A stretch of 16,562 nucleotides of DNA from Fidelibacterota bacterium (lineage in GTDB: Bacteria > Marinisomatota > Marinisomatia > Marinisomatales > S15-B10), in contig PAYY01000033.1 of assembly GCA_002715465.1 (NCBI GenBank), positions 1 through 16,562 of the forward strand, written 5' to 3'. The position numbers and the translations under genes were made by a program. Of this stretch, positions 8,114-16,114 are shown one piece after another. A model generated the notes under the pieces. That model was not told the origin of the DNA, made no database searches, and was given only the letters and a program-made list of their open reading frames with translations. The number at the start of each line of letters is the position of its first letter. The first letter of the stretch is position 1.

Positions 8114-9283
8114 ATGAAACGTAAAATTAAAATGGGTATGGTAGGTGGAGGAGAAGGCGCATTTATAGGGCCTGTTCATTTAATGGCGGCTCAATTAGAC
8201 AATCAAATTGAACTTGTATGTGGTGCTTTTAGTTCTGATCCTTTAAAATCTAAAAAATCAGGTGAAACATATTTTCTTCCTGAAAACCGAACTTATGGAA
8301 GTTATGAAGAAATGTTTAAAGCTGAGTCAGAACTTCCTGTAGGTGAAAAAATGGACTTTGTTACTATAGTTACTCCTAATCACATGCATTTTCCAGTACA
8401 AAAAATGGCTTTAGATAATGGCTTTAATGTTATGAGTGATAAGCCTATGTGTTTTAACCTAAGCGAGGCTGAAGAGTTAGTCCAAATTGTAAAGAACTCT
8501 GGATTATTATTTGGTCTAACCCATAATTATACTGGATATCCGTTGGTAAAAGAGGCTAAGCATAGGGTTAGGAATGGAGATCTTGGGAAAATTAGAAAGA
8601 TTATTGTAGAGTATTCTCAAGGATGGTTGGCAACTTTTCTTGAAAACGAAGCTCAAAAACAGGCTTCATGGAGAACAGATCCTGATAAGGCGGGTTCATC
8701 GTGTTGTATTGGAGATATAGGTACGCATGCGGAAAATCTTGCTGAATATATAACGGGTTTAAAAATTGAAGAAATTTGTTGTGAATTCACAACTTTTGTT
8801 GAGGGCCGAAACCTTGAGGATGATGCAAATTTGTTAGTTAAATACAATAATGGTGCTAGAGGAATCTTATACTCTAGTCAAATCTCAGTTGATGAAGAGA
8901 ACCGACTTAGTATAAGGATTTATGGTGAAAAAGGAGGACTTGAATGGGACCAGCAGGAACCTAACACTTTAATCCTAAAACATATTAATAGACCTAGAGA
9001 GATTTTAAGAGCTGGTGCAAATTATAGCGATCGTCTATCGACCCAAGGACTGTCATCTGCAAGGCTTCCGGCCGGTCATCCTGAAGGTTATATAGAAGCT
9101 TTTGCTGTTCTCTACCGAAACTTTGCTTTAGCTTTACGCTCTAAGTTAGAGGGGTTAGATCCTAGTGAAGAATTTCTAGACTTTCCTGATGTTAATGATG
9201 GTTTAAGAGGAATGTCTTTCATTGATGCTTGTGTTAGATCCTCCGAAGCCGGGGCACAATGGGTTTCCCCAAAGTTTTCATAA
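8114..9283 (+). CDS. Gfo/Idh/MocA-family NAD(P)-dependent sugar oxidoreductase
   Basis: 389 residues, no signal peptide, so cytoplasmic. The N-terminal Rossmann fold has the dinucleotide loop VGGGEGAFIG at about residues 10-19, the TPNHMH strand end near 87-92, and DKPMCF at about 109-114, where most of the family has EKP. The C-terminal domain has GDIGTHAENL at about 200-209, supplying the usual catalytic Asp and His. The family oxidises or reduces sugar and inositol hydroxyls; the substrate here is unknown. I chose ATG 8114 because GGAG at 8104-8107 lies 6 bases upstream; the ATG at 8102, four codons earlier, overlaps that ribosome site. It is followed after 33 bases by the TIM-barrel isomerase gene, a pairing typical of keto-sugar and inositol-like pathways. 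Confidence 0.92.
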   Translation: MKRKIKMGMVGGGEGAFIGPVHLMAAQLDNQIELVCGAFSSDPLKSKKSGETYFLPENRTYGSYEEMFKAESELPVGEKMDFVTIVTPNHMHFPVQKMALDNGFNVMSDKPMCFNLSEAEELVQIVKNSGLLFGLTHNYTGYPLVKEAKHRVRNGDLGKIRKIIVEYSQGWLATFLENEAQKQASWRTDPDKAGSSCCIGDIGTHAENLAEYITGLKIEEICCEFTTFVEGRNLEDDANLLVKYNNGARGILYSSQISVDEENRLSIRIYGEKGGLEWDQQEPNTLILKHINRPREILRAGANYSDRLSTQGLSSARLPAGHPEGYIEAFAVLYRNFALALRSKLEGLDPSEEFLDFPDVNDGLRGMSFIDACVRSSEAGAQWVSPKFS

Positions 9284-9316
9284 AGTCTTTTTGACAATAT
9301 TAAGGAGTTAGAAAAA

Positions 9317-10309
9317 ATGAGTAGAGATGTTACACTTTTTACTGGCCAGTGGGCTGATTTATCATTAGAAGATCTTTGCGTAAAAGCGAAAGACTTCGGT
9401 TATGATGGCCTTGAACTTGCATGTTGGGGTGATCATTTTGAAGTTGAAAAAGCGGATCAGTCTTATTGTGACCAAAGAAGAGAGCTCCTAGCGAAACATG
9501 ATCTCAAATTATTCGCAATTTCAAACCATTTAGTAGGTCAGGCTGTTTGTGACAATGTTGATATCAGACATAAGAATATTTTGCCAGATTATGTTTATGG
9601 TGATGGAAATCCAAAAGATGTTCAGAAACGTGCTGCAGATGAAATGATTAAAACTGCTGAAGCCGCAAAAAGATTAGGAGTAAATGTTGTTAATGGTTTT
9701 ACGGGGAGCAGTATATGGCATCTCATATATGCTTTTCCGCCAATGATTCCTGAAATGATTGATGCAGGATTTAATGATTTTGCTCAGAGATGGAAGCCAA
9801 TATTAGATGCTTTTAATGATAATGGGATTCAATTTGGATTAGAAGTACATCCAACAGAAATTGCATTTGACATTGTTACAGCTGAGAGAGCATTGAATGC
9901 TCTTAATGGTCATGAAGCATTTGGATTTAATTATGACCCAAGTCACTTAGGATACCAAGGAGTTGACTATGTTCATTTTATCAGAAAATTTTCTGATAGA
10001 ATATTCCATGTTCACCTTAAGGATGTAGCTTGGACTAACAACCAAATTGAGTCTGGTGTATTTGGTAGTTATCTAGATTTTGGTAACAATAGTAGATTCT
10101 GGAATTTTAGATCACTTGGTCGGGGAAATATTAATTTTGAAGAAATAATTAGAGCTTTGAATGATATCAAATATACTGGTCCATTATCAATTGAGTGGGA
10201 AGATAGTGGTATGAATCGCGACGCTGGTGCATCAGAAGCTGTTGCTTTTGCAAAGGGTGTTGACTTTGAAACTTCTAACGTAGCATTTGATTCGTCTTTT
10301 GCAGAGTAA
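9317..10309 (+). CDS. Sugar phosphate isomerase/epimerase-like TIM-barrel protein
   Basis: 330 residues, cytoplasmic, of the xylose-isomerase-like TIM-barrel superfamily (AP endonuclease family 2 fold). The opening strand [15 protein letters not shown] and the [11 protein letters not shown] loop near 30-40 are typical. The metal-site residues can be followed: Glu176 (GLEVHP), Asp207 and His210 (NYDPSH), His231/His233 (HVHLKD) and Glu293 (IEWED). The family includes isomerases, epimerases and keto-sugar lyases or hydratases, so the exact reaction is open. AAGGAG at 9302-9307 sits 9 bases before the ATG. It is the second gene of an operon with the Gfo/Idh/MocA oxidoreductase, which suggests they act in series on one substrate. 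Confidence 0.92.
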   Translation: MSRDVTLFTGQWADLSLEDLCVKAKDFGYDGLELACWGDHFEVEKADQSYCDQRRELLAKHDLKLFAISNHLVGQAVCDNVDIRHKNILPDYVYGDGNPKDVQKRAADEMIKTAEAAKRLGVNVVNGFTGSSIWHLIYAFPPMIPEMIDAGFNDFAQRWKPILDAFNDNGIQFGLEVHPTEIAFDIVTAERALNALNGHEAFGFNYDPSHLGYQGVDYVHFIRKFSDRIFHVHLKDVAWTNNQIESGVFGSYLDFGNNSRFWNFRSLGRGNINFEEIIRALNDIKYTGPLSIEWEDSGMNRDAGASEAVAFAKGVDFETSNVAFDSSFAE

Positions 10310-10328
10310 GAATTTATAACCCCCCTTG

Positions 10329-10376
10329 AGGTAAAATCTATTATCACTAACATGGTAACTTATCTTAGTTTTACCT
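10329..10376. other. Inverted repeat in the convergent gap, possible weak terminator
   Basis: AGGTAAAA (10329-10336) and TTTTACCT (10369-10376) are perfect 8-base arms around a 32-base interval, lying between the converging isomerase and GH32 genes. Three further pairs are possible with one bulge. There is no G+C-rich stem and no T-run right after it on either strand, so intrinsic termination is doubtful; the position is the only argument for that role. Confidence 0.3.
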
Positions 10377-10425
10377 TCAGTCGGCTTTAGCAAATTCGAT
10401 ATCTATCACAAAAAAATTATTTGGG

Positions 10426-12027
10426 TTACCATTGGTTTGTTGGAGACATATCCCATGCTTTCAAATTATTAATATAGCTTGAACCACCCGTAGAGAATAC
10501 CTCGATTCCTTGGCTATCTGATCGGGTGGGATAGACCCGCTGGGTGACACATTGACGTCCATTTGCGAATATTTCGATAATTGATTTGTCTATAAAAATT
10601 TGAATTTCGAGTTTCTCTTTCTTTTTAAGAGAAAATGGAGCAACTTGGTATGTTGCTATAGGGTTTGGTTCAGAAGTCATGAAATTCATGGTTCTTTGGT
10701 AATGTTTAATTGAAGTATCCAGAGAAGAGCGAGAAAAATCTACTGTTATATTGTTTTCTTCCCTATTGAATTTAATTATCGTTTCTTCTTCTCCATTAGG
10801 AGATGCCAGAACTTTCATTCCAAATGTAGAAGCCATGCTCATATCTATTTCGGCTTTTATCTCAAGGGTAGCACCTCCAATATCTTCTAGACGAGAAGAA
10901 ATATTTTCTTTTACAGTCATTTTTTCCACGGTTCTTAGATTTGTCCTCAGTTCCTTAAGCTCTTCAATTGGTTGAATAAGTAAACTCCCATCAGAAGAGA
11001 GTGAAAGTACTCTAGGTACGGTCATTGTTCCACTCCATCCATAAGGAGGAGCTTCCTGAAGGTCCTGTATATGAAGTCTTTCACGTCTGTCAAGCACCCA
11101 AGCCCACATGATTCTACGGCCCTTGCTATCAATAAGAGTCTCAGGGGCAAAATTAGTTCCTCCAAGCCAGTTCATTCTTTGGTGTGATTCGGGATGAAAT
11201 TGATTATTTTCCCATTTTCCTAAATAAATTCTTGCTCCATGAGAATGGCTGATACTTAATAAAGCATGTTTATTTCCTAAAGTAAAAAAATCTGGACATG
11301 ACAAATCTTCTATTGCTTCGTCAACATCTGGCATATTTGAAGCTAAAAGTGGACCTACATATTCCCAGTTATCAATAGTTGATGCTTTAAACAAAGACGG
11401 TTTTTTACCGCCAAAAATAGCATAATAATCTCCATTCTCCACCCATCCATGTGGATCCCAAGAACTATATAATTTTTCTTCAGGACTCCCTTCCTCTGGT
11501 ATAGGAATAATGGGGTTTGATTCTAATTTAGTCCAATTGTTAAGATCATCATCGCTACTTAGCGCTATACAATTCCCTGCCTTAACTCCATGATATAAAA
11601 TCGCAACTTCACCATTTTTGGTAATAAAAGCATTGCCACTAAATATTCCCCTATCAGGATCATTTTTATCTGGAAAAAGTGCTGTTGGGTGGAATCTCCA
11701 GTGAAGTAAATCTCTGCTTGATGCGTGCCCCCAACTGTGTCCATTATGATCTTGAAAAATATAGAAAAGATGATATCGGCCTTTCCAATAGATAGCACCA
11801 TTAGGATCAAAAGGCATTCCTCTCCCTTCGGGGTTAACAAAATGATATGTTGGTCGATGGGGATCGCTAAGTTGGAGATCGCGAAGTTGTCTTTGTGCAG
11901 CAATCATATCTGGTGTACTCATGACAACGAATTCATTGCCTTCTTTTTCATTGTTATTACTACATCCTATTAAAAATAGTAAGGCAGGTAGAAGCTTTAG
12001 TGATTTATATAGATTTAGATTTTTCAT
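10426..12027 (-). CDS. Glycoside hydrolase family 32-like lipoprotein (fructan/sucrose type)
   Basis: 533 residues; lipoprotein signal with Leu-Ile-Gly-Cys (Cys22). The five-bladed propeller domain spans about 60-355 and the C-terminal beta-sandwich about 375-525. The nucleophile motif is FDPNG (Asp74), followed by AIYWKGRYHLFY. The second motif is WDPHGW (Asp191), in place of the common Arg-Asp-Pro. The third reads EDLSCPDFF: Ser243 stands where the Glu of the common Glu-Cys acid/base motif is expected, with Glu240 and Asp241 just before. The sandwich keeps IFIDKSIIEIFANG at 477-490 and RVYP at 497-500. It should act on beta-fructosides, if active. AAGGGA lies a few bases before ATG 12027. 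It is 15 bases downstream of the fusion dehydrogenase gene, so the two are likely co-transcribed. Confidence 0.9.
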   Translation of the reverse strand: MKNLNLYKSLKLLPALLFLIGCSNNNEKEGNEFVVMSTPDMIAAQRQLRDLQLSDPHRPTYHFVNPEGRGMPFDPNGAIYWKGRYHLFYIFQDHNGHSWGHASSRDLLHWRFHPTALFPDKNDPDRGIFSGNAFITKNGEVAILYHGVKAGNCIALSSDDDLNNWTKLESNPIIPIPEEGSPEEKLYSSWDPHGWVENGDYYAIFGGKKPSLFKASTIDNWEYVGPLLASNMPDVDEAIEDLSCPDFFTLGNKHALLSISHSHGARIYLGKWENNQFHPESHQRMNWLGGTNFAPETLIDSKGRRIMWAWVLDRRERLHIQDLQEAPPYGWSGTMTVPRVLSLSSDGSLLIQPIEELKELRTNLRTVEKMTVKENISSRLEDIGGATLEIKAEIDMSMASTFGMKVLASPNGEEETIIKFNREENNITVDFSRSSLDTSIKHYQRTMNFMTSEPNPIATYQVAPFSLKKKEKLEIQIFIDKSIIEIFANGRQCVTQRVYPTRSDSQGIEVFSTGGSSYINNLKAWDMSPTNQW

Positions 12028-12042
12028 AATTCCCTTAAATTA

Positions 12043-15000
12043 TTATTCATTCTCAATATTGTTTTCTAGTAACTCTTCAGGAGTGAAATAATTCTCCCGA
12101 TCTTTATTAGCAAAACGTATTTTTGCCACTTTTTCTTTTGTAATAACAGAGGCTTGGTTTCCGAAAGAGTTTCGTATGTAAGTTAAAACAGAGGCTATAT
12201 CATTGTCATTTAATAATTTGTCATAGGAAGACATAACACCTCTGTATTGTTTACCGTTAACCTCCAGAGGGCCGTATAGACCTTTTAGTAATATTTTAAT
12301 TAGACGTTCTTCATTTCCAGTAACCCAATCAGTGCCAGCTAAGGGGGGATATCCAGATGCCATTAGTCCTTTGCCGTCGGCTTGATGGCAGGCTATACAA
12401 AGACCATTCTTGTTGTATAGCTTCCATCCATGCTGAAAAAGAGCGAGATCATTACCTTTTAAATCTGTAATAATTTTTTCTTCAATTTTTTCTTCATAAA
12501 CGGCTCTTCCATTAATGTGGGAGATAGAAGTTTGGTGAGCATAATCCATCCAACTGTCTAAAGGCATTTTTTTTGCTTCTGATAAAATAGAAAGGCCTCG
12601 ATCTTTTTCTAGCCAGGAGGCAGCGGTAATTGCTTCAAGTCTCACTCTACCATGTTCATCAATGGCGGCAGTTTTCATTAATGCAGTCTTTTTGTCGATT
12701 TGAATATTGCTATACCGCAATACTCTTACAGCAGCAGCTCTGACTCGATGATCCTCCGAATGGAGGAGTTTTGTTAATAAATTTTCATCAACTTTATTTA
12801 ATCCCCATGTAACCCAAAGGGCTTCAAGAAGATGGTGGTTGAAATTGGGGTCTATTTCATCTAACTCATTTACCCATTTTTTCACTGCCGTTAGCACATT
12901 ATTTACATCTCTACCCCTAAGTTCGCGACGAGTTCTATAACGAACTCTATATTCAGGGAGCTTTAAATTATCAAGGAGTTGATTGATGGGAGCTCCAGCG
13001 ACTAAAGCTTCTTTTACTAATGGCCTATCAGGGTAAGTAATGCGATAAATTCTGCCGTGTGAATGATCTCTAAGTGGATCTCTTGCATTATGTTGCATGT
13101 GCCCAATTAAAAGGTTATGCCAATCAACAATATACAATGAACCATCTGGAGCAAATTCCATGTCAACAGGACGAAAGTTTCCATCTTCAGATACAATAAG
13201 ATCTTGACGAAATTCAAACTTGTAACCAGTTCCATCTTCTGAAACAGCATGTTGTTTAGTTCCTAGAAATCCTATGGTATTGTTTACAAGCAAATCCCCT
13301 TGAACTTCTTCAGGGAAGTGTCGACTTGAAACAAATTCTAAACCGGAAGTGGGTCGTACTTGATGCTCTTTAGGGACCAGGTTCCTTGGTTTTTTTGTTC
13401 CCACTCCATAAAGCGGTTTAATTGTTGCTGGCATCATCCATCGTATTGGAGGGCCAGATGTATCACAATAGAAATTTTGCCCCCACCTATCAAAGGCAAT
13501 ACCCCAAGGGTTAGGTAAAAAATCATGCTGAACGGTTCGCTCTAAATATTTTTTTTGGGGACTATACCTATAGAAGCCACCTCCATTAGCGTAAACAGGA
13601 CCATATGCTGTTTCAATATTGCTATGGAGGAAAACTCCTTCACCCATGTAGATGGCTCCGGATGGATCGGCGCAAAAAGCACTTATGTTATGGTGGGTAT
13701 CATGATCATCAAATCCACTTAAAACAATCTGTTTTTTATCAAATTTGTCATCATCATTTGTATCGCTGAATAAAGTGAGATTTGTTCCTTGAGATACATA
13801 TACTCCTTCAGGTGAGAACTCAAAGCCTACTGGGATATGAAGTCCATCAGCAAAAGTAATTTGATTATCAGCTTTTCCATCTTTGTCAGTATCTTCTAGA
13901 ATGATAAGCTTGTCATTAGGCTTTTTATCTCCTGGTCTGTAATGGGGATATGTCGGCATTGTGGCTATCCACAATCGGCCTTTATTGTCAAATGAAAGTT
14001 GAACAGGGTTTGCTAAATCAGGAAATTCCTTCTCAGACGCAAATAATTCAACCTTATAGCCAGGCGCTAATTTGAATGTAGAAAGAGCTTCTTTTTCTGA
14101 GAGATAAATAGTATTTACATCAAGTATTTGTGTTTCCTCATTACCTTTTAACATACTGCCAGATTTATTAGAACTATAAGAATCTCCTCGCTTATAATTA
14201 GTTTTTACAACTGATAGAGGGGAGGTTTTTTTGTCTTTTTTAGCTAATTTGGTTTTCTTGCCTTTGATTGCCGCCCATATTGCCTTATCCCTTATGACAG
14301 TCATTTCCCTAATTTTGGTTAATTCAGACGGATAGTTTTCTGGCCCATAAGGATCATATCGGCGTCCAAAGACATGGACTCCATTTGGAATCTTGAAATC
14401 GTTATGCCACATCCAGTTTTTTTCAAGTACAGCTTCTCGAATTAAATTTTCTCTTTTAGAAGCATTATCATTTCTTTTTGGAAAAAGTTTATCTGCCATG
14501 AAATGCGATAATTTTTTATAACCTTGATCATTAAGTTGAAATCCATCAATAGTTAATTGACCTTGCTTTTCGAACCAAATTTTTGACGGAGTAAAAACAT
14601 CAATAAATAGAACCCCGTTTTTTTCACAGACTTTTTTCATGGCTTCTTTATAGATATGAAGAAATTTATTTTCATTCTCACCATTTGGTAAATCATGGAT
14701 TTTCGACAAATCCTCAAATGCTATAGGTGACACTATTGCCAATTGTGGATAAGAAGCTCCATTGTATTTTTGCTTCTTTGTATGATGGATAAAAGCTGCG
14801 AGTTCATTTTTGAATAACTCCACACCAGCTTCATTTCTGAAAGATTCATTATAACCAAAGAAGGCAATAATAATATCAGCTTTAAGTCTTGAAAGCCATT
14901 CGTCAGATGTTTCAAAATGTCCTTGGCTATCAGTGTTCCTACTATATTTAGCATTGTAATTTTCAGCGGTAGGGAACGCCCAATGAGACAACCTTCCAGC

Positions 15001-15252
15001 GTGAGGGCGAAAACCTGGTGTATTTCCACCATCACACATATTTCTTATTGTAAGCTTACTTTTCGGATAACGAAGATATATCTCAGTTTCAAAATAGCCA
15101 AAGTTCATCATACGAGAGCAAAGGTTGTTTCCTATAATGACAATTTGATTTCCTTTTCCTATATTCAGATTATTTGAATAATTATTAGGTTTTGTTGCAG
15201 AAAGATAATTAAAAATAATAAATATAATTGCAGATTTAAGGAGTAAGCTCAT
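12043..15252 (-). CDS. SGNH-like / membrane-bound-dehydrogenase-type / HEAT / cytochrome c fusion protein
   Basis: 1069 residues with a signal peptide (about 1-19). Residues 34-260 resemble an SGNH/GDSL hydrolase domain (IVIIGNNLCSRMM, FFGYNESF at 131-138, LTIDGFQLNDQGY at 233-245). Residues about 385-740 are a glucose/sorbosone-dehydrogenase-like propeller of the type called membrane-bound dehydrogenase in planctomycetes (LWIATMPTYPHY, LHIPVGFEFSPEG, NPWGIAFDRWG, GSLYIVDWHNLLIGHMQHN). About 755-900 looks helical and HEAT-like. The C-terminus (935-1035) is a class I cytochrome c: Cys952-Ile-Ala-Cys955-His956 binds heme and Met1007 (GVMSSY) is the likely sixth ligand. It should oxidise a sugar or alcohol in the periplasm and pass electrons on; substrate unknown. 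AAGGGA lies 7 bases before ATG 15252. First gene of an operon with the GH32 gene. Confidence 0.9.
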   Translation of the reverse strand: MSLLLKSAIIFIIFNYLSATKPNNYSNNLNIGKGNQIVIIGNNLCSRMMNFGYFETEIYLRYPKSKLTIRNMCDGGNTPGFRPHAGRLSHWAFPTAENYNAKYSRNTDSQGHFETSDEWLSRLKADIIIAFFGYNESFRNEAGVELFKNELAAFIHHTKKQKYNGASYPQLAIVSPIAFEDLSKIHDLPNGENENKFLHIYKEAMKKVCEKNGVLFIDVFTPSKIWFEKQGQLTIDGFQLNDQGYKKLSHFMADKLFPKRNDNASKRENLIREAVLEKNWMWHNDFKIPNGVHVFGRRYDPYGPENYPSELTKIREMTVIRDKAIWAAIKGKKTKLAKKDKKTSPLSVVKTNYKRGDSYSSNKSGSMLKGNEETQILDVNTIYLSEKEALSTFKLAPGYKVELFASEKEFPDLANPVQLSFDNKGRLWIATMPTYPHYRPGDKKPNDKLIILEDTDKDGKADNQITFADGLHIPVGFEFSPEGVYVSQGTNLTLFSDTNDDDKFDKKQIVLSGFDDHDTHHNISAFCADPSGAIYMGEGVFLHSNIETAYGPVYANGGGFYRYSPQKKYLERTVQHDFLPNPWGIAFDRWGQNFYCDTSGPPIRWMMPATIKPLYGVGTKKPRNLVPKEHQVRPTSGLEFVSSRHFPEEVQGDLLVNNTIGFLGTKQHAVSEDGTGYKFEFRQDLIVSEDGNFRPVDMEFAPDGSLYIVDWHNLLIGHMQHNARDPLRDHSHGRIYRITYPDRPLVKEALVAGAPINQLLDNLKLPEYRVRYRTRRELRGRDVNNVLTAVKKWVNELDEIDPNFNHHLLEALWVTWGLNKVDENLLTKLLHSEDHRVRAAAVRVLRYSNIQIDKKTALMKTAAIDEHGRVRLEAITAASWLEKDRGLSILSEAKKMPLDSWMDYAHQTSISHINGRAVYEEKIEEKIITDLKGNDLALFQHGWKLYNKNGLCIACHQADGKGLMASGYPPLAGTDWVTGNEERLIKILLKGLYGPLEVNGKQYRGVMSSYDKLLNDNDIASVLTYIRNSFGNQASVITKEKVAKIRFANKDRENYFTPEELLENNIENE
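12385..12399 (-). other. Heme c attachment motif Cys-Ile-Ala-Cys-His
   Basis: Codons for Cys952, Ile, Ala, Cys955 and His956 of the fusion dehydrogenase. This is a standard single c-type heme site, so the organism must have a cytochrome c maturation system and the domain must lie outside the cytoplasm. Confidence 0.9.
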
Positions 15253-15369
15253 ATAGTATTCCCTTGTTTGTTTAGTAGGGGGCTATCGTAAAATATTTTT
15301 TTACAACACTTTTTCCCATAAATTTCCTAGAATTTACAATAATTTCAGTATAGAATTAGGGCCGCAAAT

Positions 15370-15375
15370 TATAAT
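15370..15375 (+). promoter_or_regulatory. Candidate -10 box upstream of the small lipoprotein
   Basis: An exact TATAAT lies about 50 bases before the ATG at 15425, within the 172-base divergent gap. No convincing -35 element is found at normal spacing, so the call rests on one hexamer and its place. The rest of the gap holds AT-rich sequence, including a short GTAAAA/TTTTAC inverted repeat near 15289-15305, with no further gene. Confidence 0.25.
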
Positions 15376-15424
15376 AGGTTGTATTGCTATTGATACGTAG
15401 GTTAACAGGTACTCTGGGGGTTTA

Positions 15425-15970
15425 ATGAATCAAAAAAAATTATTTCTAATCTTTTCCTTTTTATTAATAGGTATAGCTTGCGAAGAGGACAAGCCAAATA
15501 AATATACAGTCGGTCCTTGCCGGTCTTCGTTCTGGGAGCTTTGGGGTGGACAGGACCAGCTTACTGGAGCTTCTAATCAAGCAATTGCTGATGGATATAC
15601 GATTGTTGGAAGCTGGTTCAATTATGAAAATGATAAGACAATCAGATTAAATATTTTTGAAAATGGGGGATACCAGTTTGTTTCTTCTTCTGATCTCGAT
15701 GTGGCTTCAGGTGGAACTGTAAAAGTTTCTGACCTAGGAAATGACTACACAGCTATTGATGGAGTTGTGTTTGTTGATAGCGCTGGCTATGATAATGCTT
15801 GTGAAGGGTCTGGCACTTATGAATATTGTATAGGTGATACCTTAGAAGGTGGATCTCAGTATGATGGAAATTATGAGATTTATATTAATTTTTTTCCAGA
15901 ATCAGAAAATTGTTCACCTAGGAAGGCCCTTTTAGATGTTGGCGAAAAAATTTGGTTCAAAAAGCTCTAA
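15425..15970 (+). CDS. Small lipoprotein of unknown function, possibly lipocalin-like
   Basis: 181 residues with a clear lipoprotein signal (Gly-Ile-Ala-Cys, Cys19) followed by an acidic Glu-Glu-Asp. The mature part has four more cysteines (32, 126, 135, 163), enough for two disulfides. From about residue 59 it alternates hydrophobic and polar residues as in a beta-barrel: IVGSWFNYEND, then a strand with NIFENGGYQF, ending KIWFKKL. The GSW followed by antiparallel strands recalls small lipocalin-like or surface-binding domains, but I do not recognise the family. A GGGGG run lies 4 bases before the ATG in place of a normal ribosome site. It is directly upstream of the TonB-dependent receptor gene in the same direction, though a strong promoter candidate lies between them. 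Confidence 0.8.
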   Translation: MNQKKLFLIFSFLLIGIACEEDKPNKYTVGPCRSSFWELWGGQDQLTGASNQAIADGYTIVGSWFNYENDKTIRLNIFENGGYQFVSSSDLDVASGGTVKVSDLGNDYTAIDGVVFVDSAGYDNACEGSGTYEYCIGDTLEGGSQYDGNYEIYINFFPESENCSPRKALLDVGEKIWFKKL

Positions 15971-15980
15971 AAAAAATTGC

Positions 15981-16010
15981 TTGACACTTAATGGGATAAT
16001 AGTTTAGACT
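15981..16010 (+). promoter_or_regulatory. Candidate sigma-70-type promoter for the TonB receptor gene
   Basis: TTGACA at 15981-15986 is an exact -35 consensus, with TAGACT at 16005-16010 (4 of 6 bases) after an 18-base spacer. It would give a leader of about 100 bases before the receptor ATG. It begins 10 bases after the lipoprotein stop codon, so the receptor can be expressed on its own. Confidence 0.45.
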
Positions 16011-16080
16011 CTACGTATCGTTGCGTGGGGCTAACTATAACGTTTCGATAGCTATTATTGAAAACTTTGATTAAGACAGC

Positions 16081-16097
16081 TTTAATTAAGAATTAAA
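16081..16097 (+). repeat. Perfect 7-base inverted repeat in the receptor leader
   Basis: TTTAATT, a 3-base loop AAG, then AATTAAA, ending just before the alternative ATG at 16100 and 17 bases before the chosen ATG. All pairs are A-T, so the hairpin is weak as RNA; it could also be a protein-binding palindrome. Confidence 0.4.
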
Positions 16098-16114
16098 CAA
16101 TGAGGTTAATAAAT

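Noticed and set aside
10069..10353. Minus-strand frame of 94 codons across the end of the isomerase gene
   Set aside because: Mostly antisense to the conserved IEWED region, with no ribosome site or recognisable sequence.
11565..11973. Open frames of 82-112 codons overlapping the GH32 gene on both strands
   Set aside because: They lie wholly inside a well-supported gene, show no domain or signal, and have biased, low-complexity composition; they are shadow frames.
14733..15177. Open frames of 86-100 codons inside the SGNH-like part of the fusion gene
   Set aside because: They are out of frame with a gene supported by domain motifs and a good ribosome site, and have none of their own.
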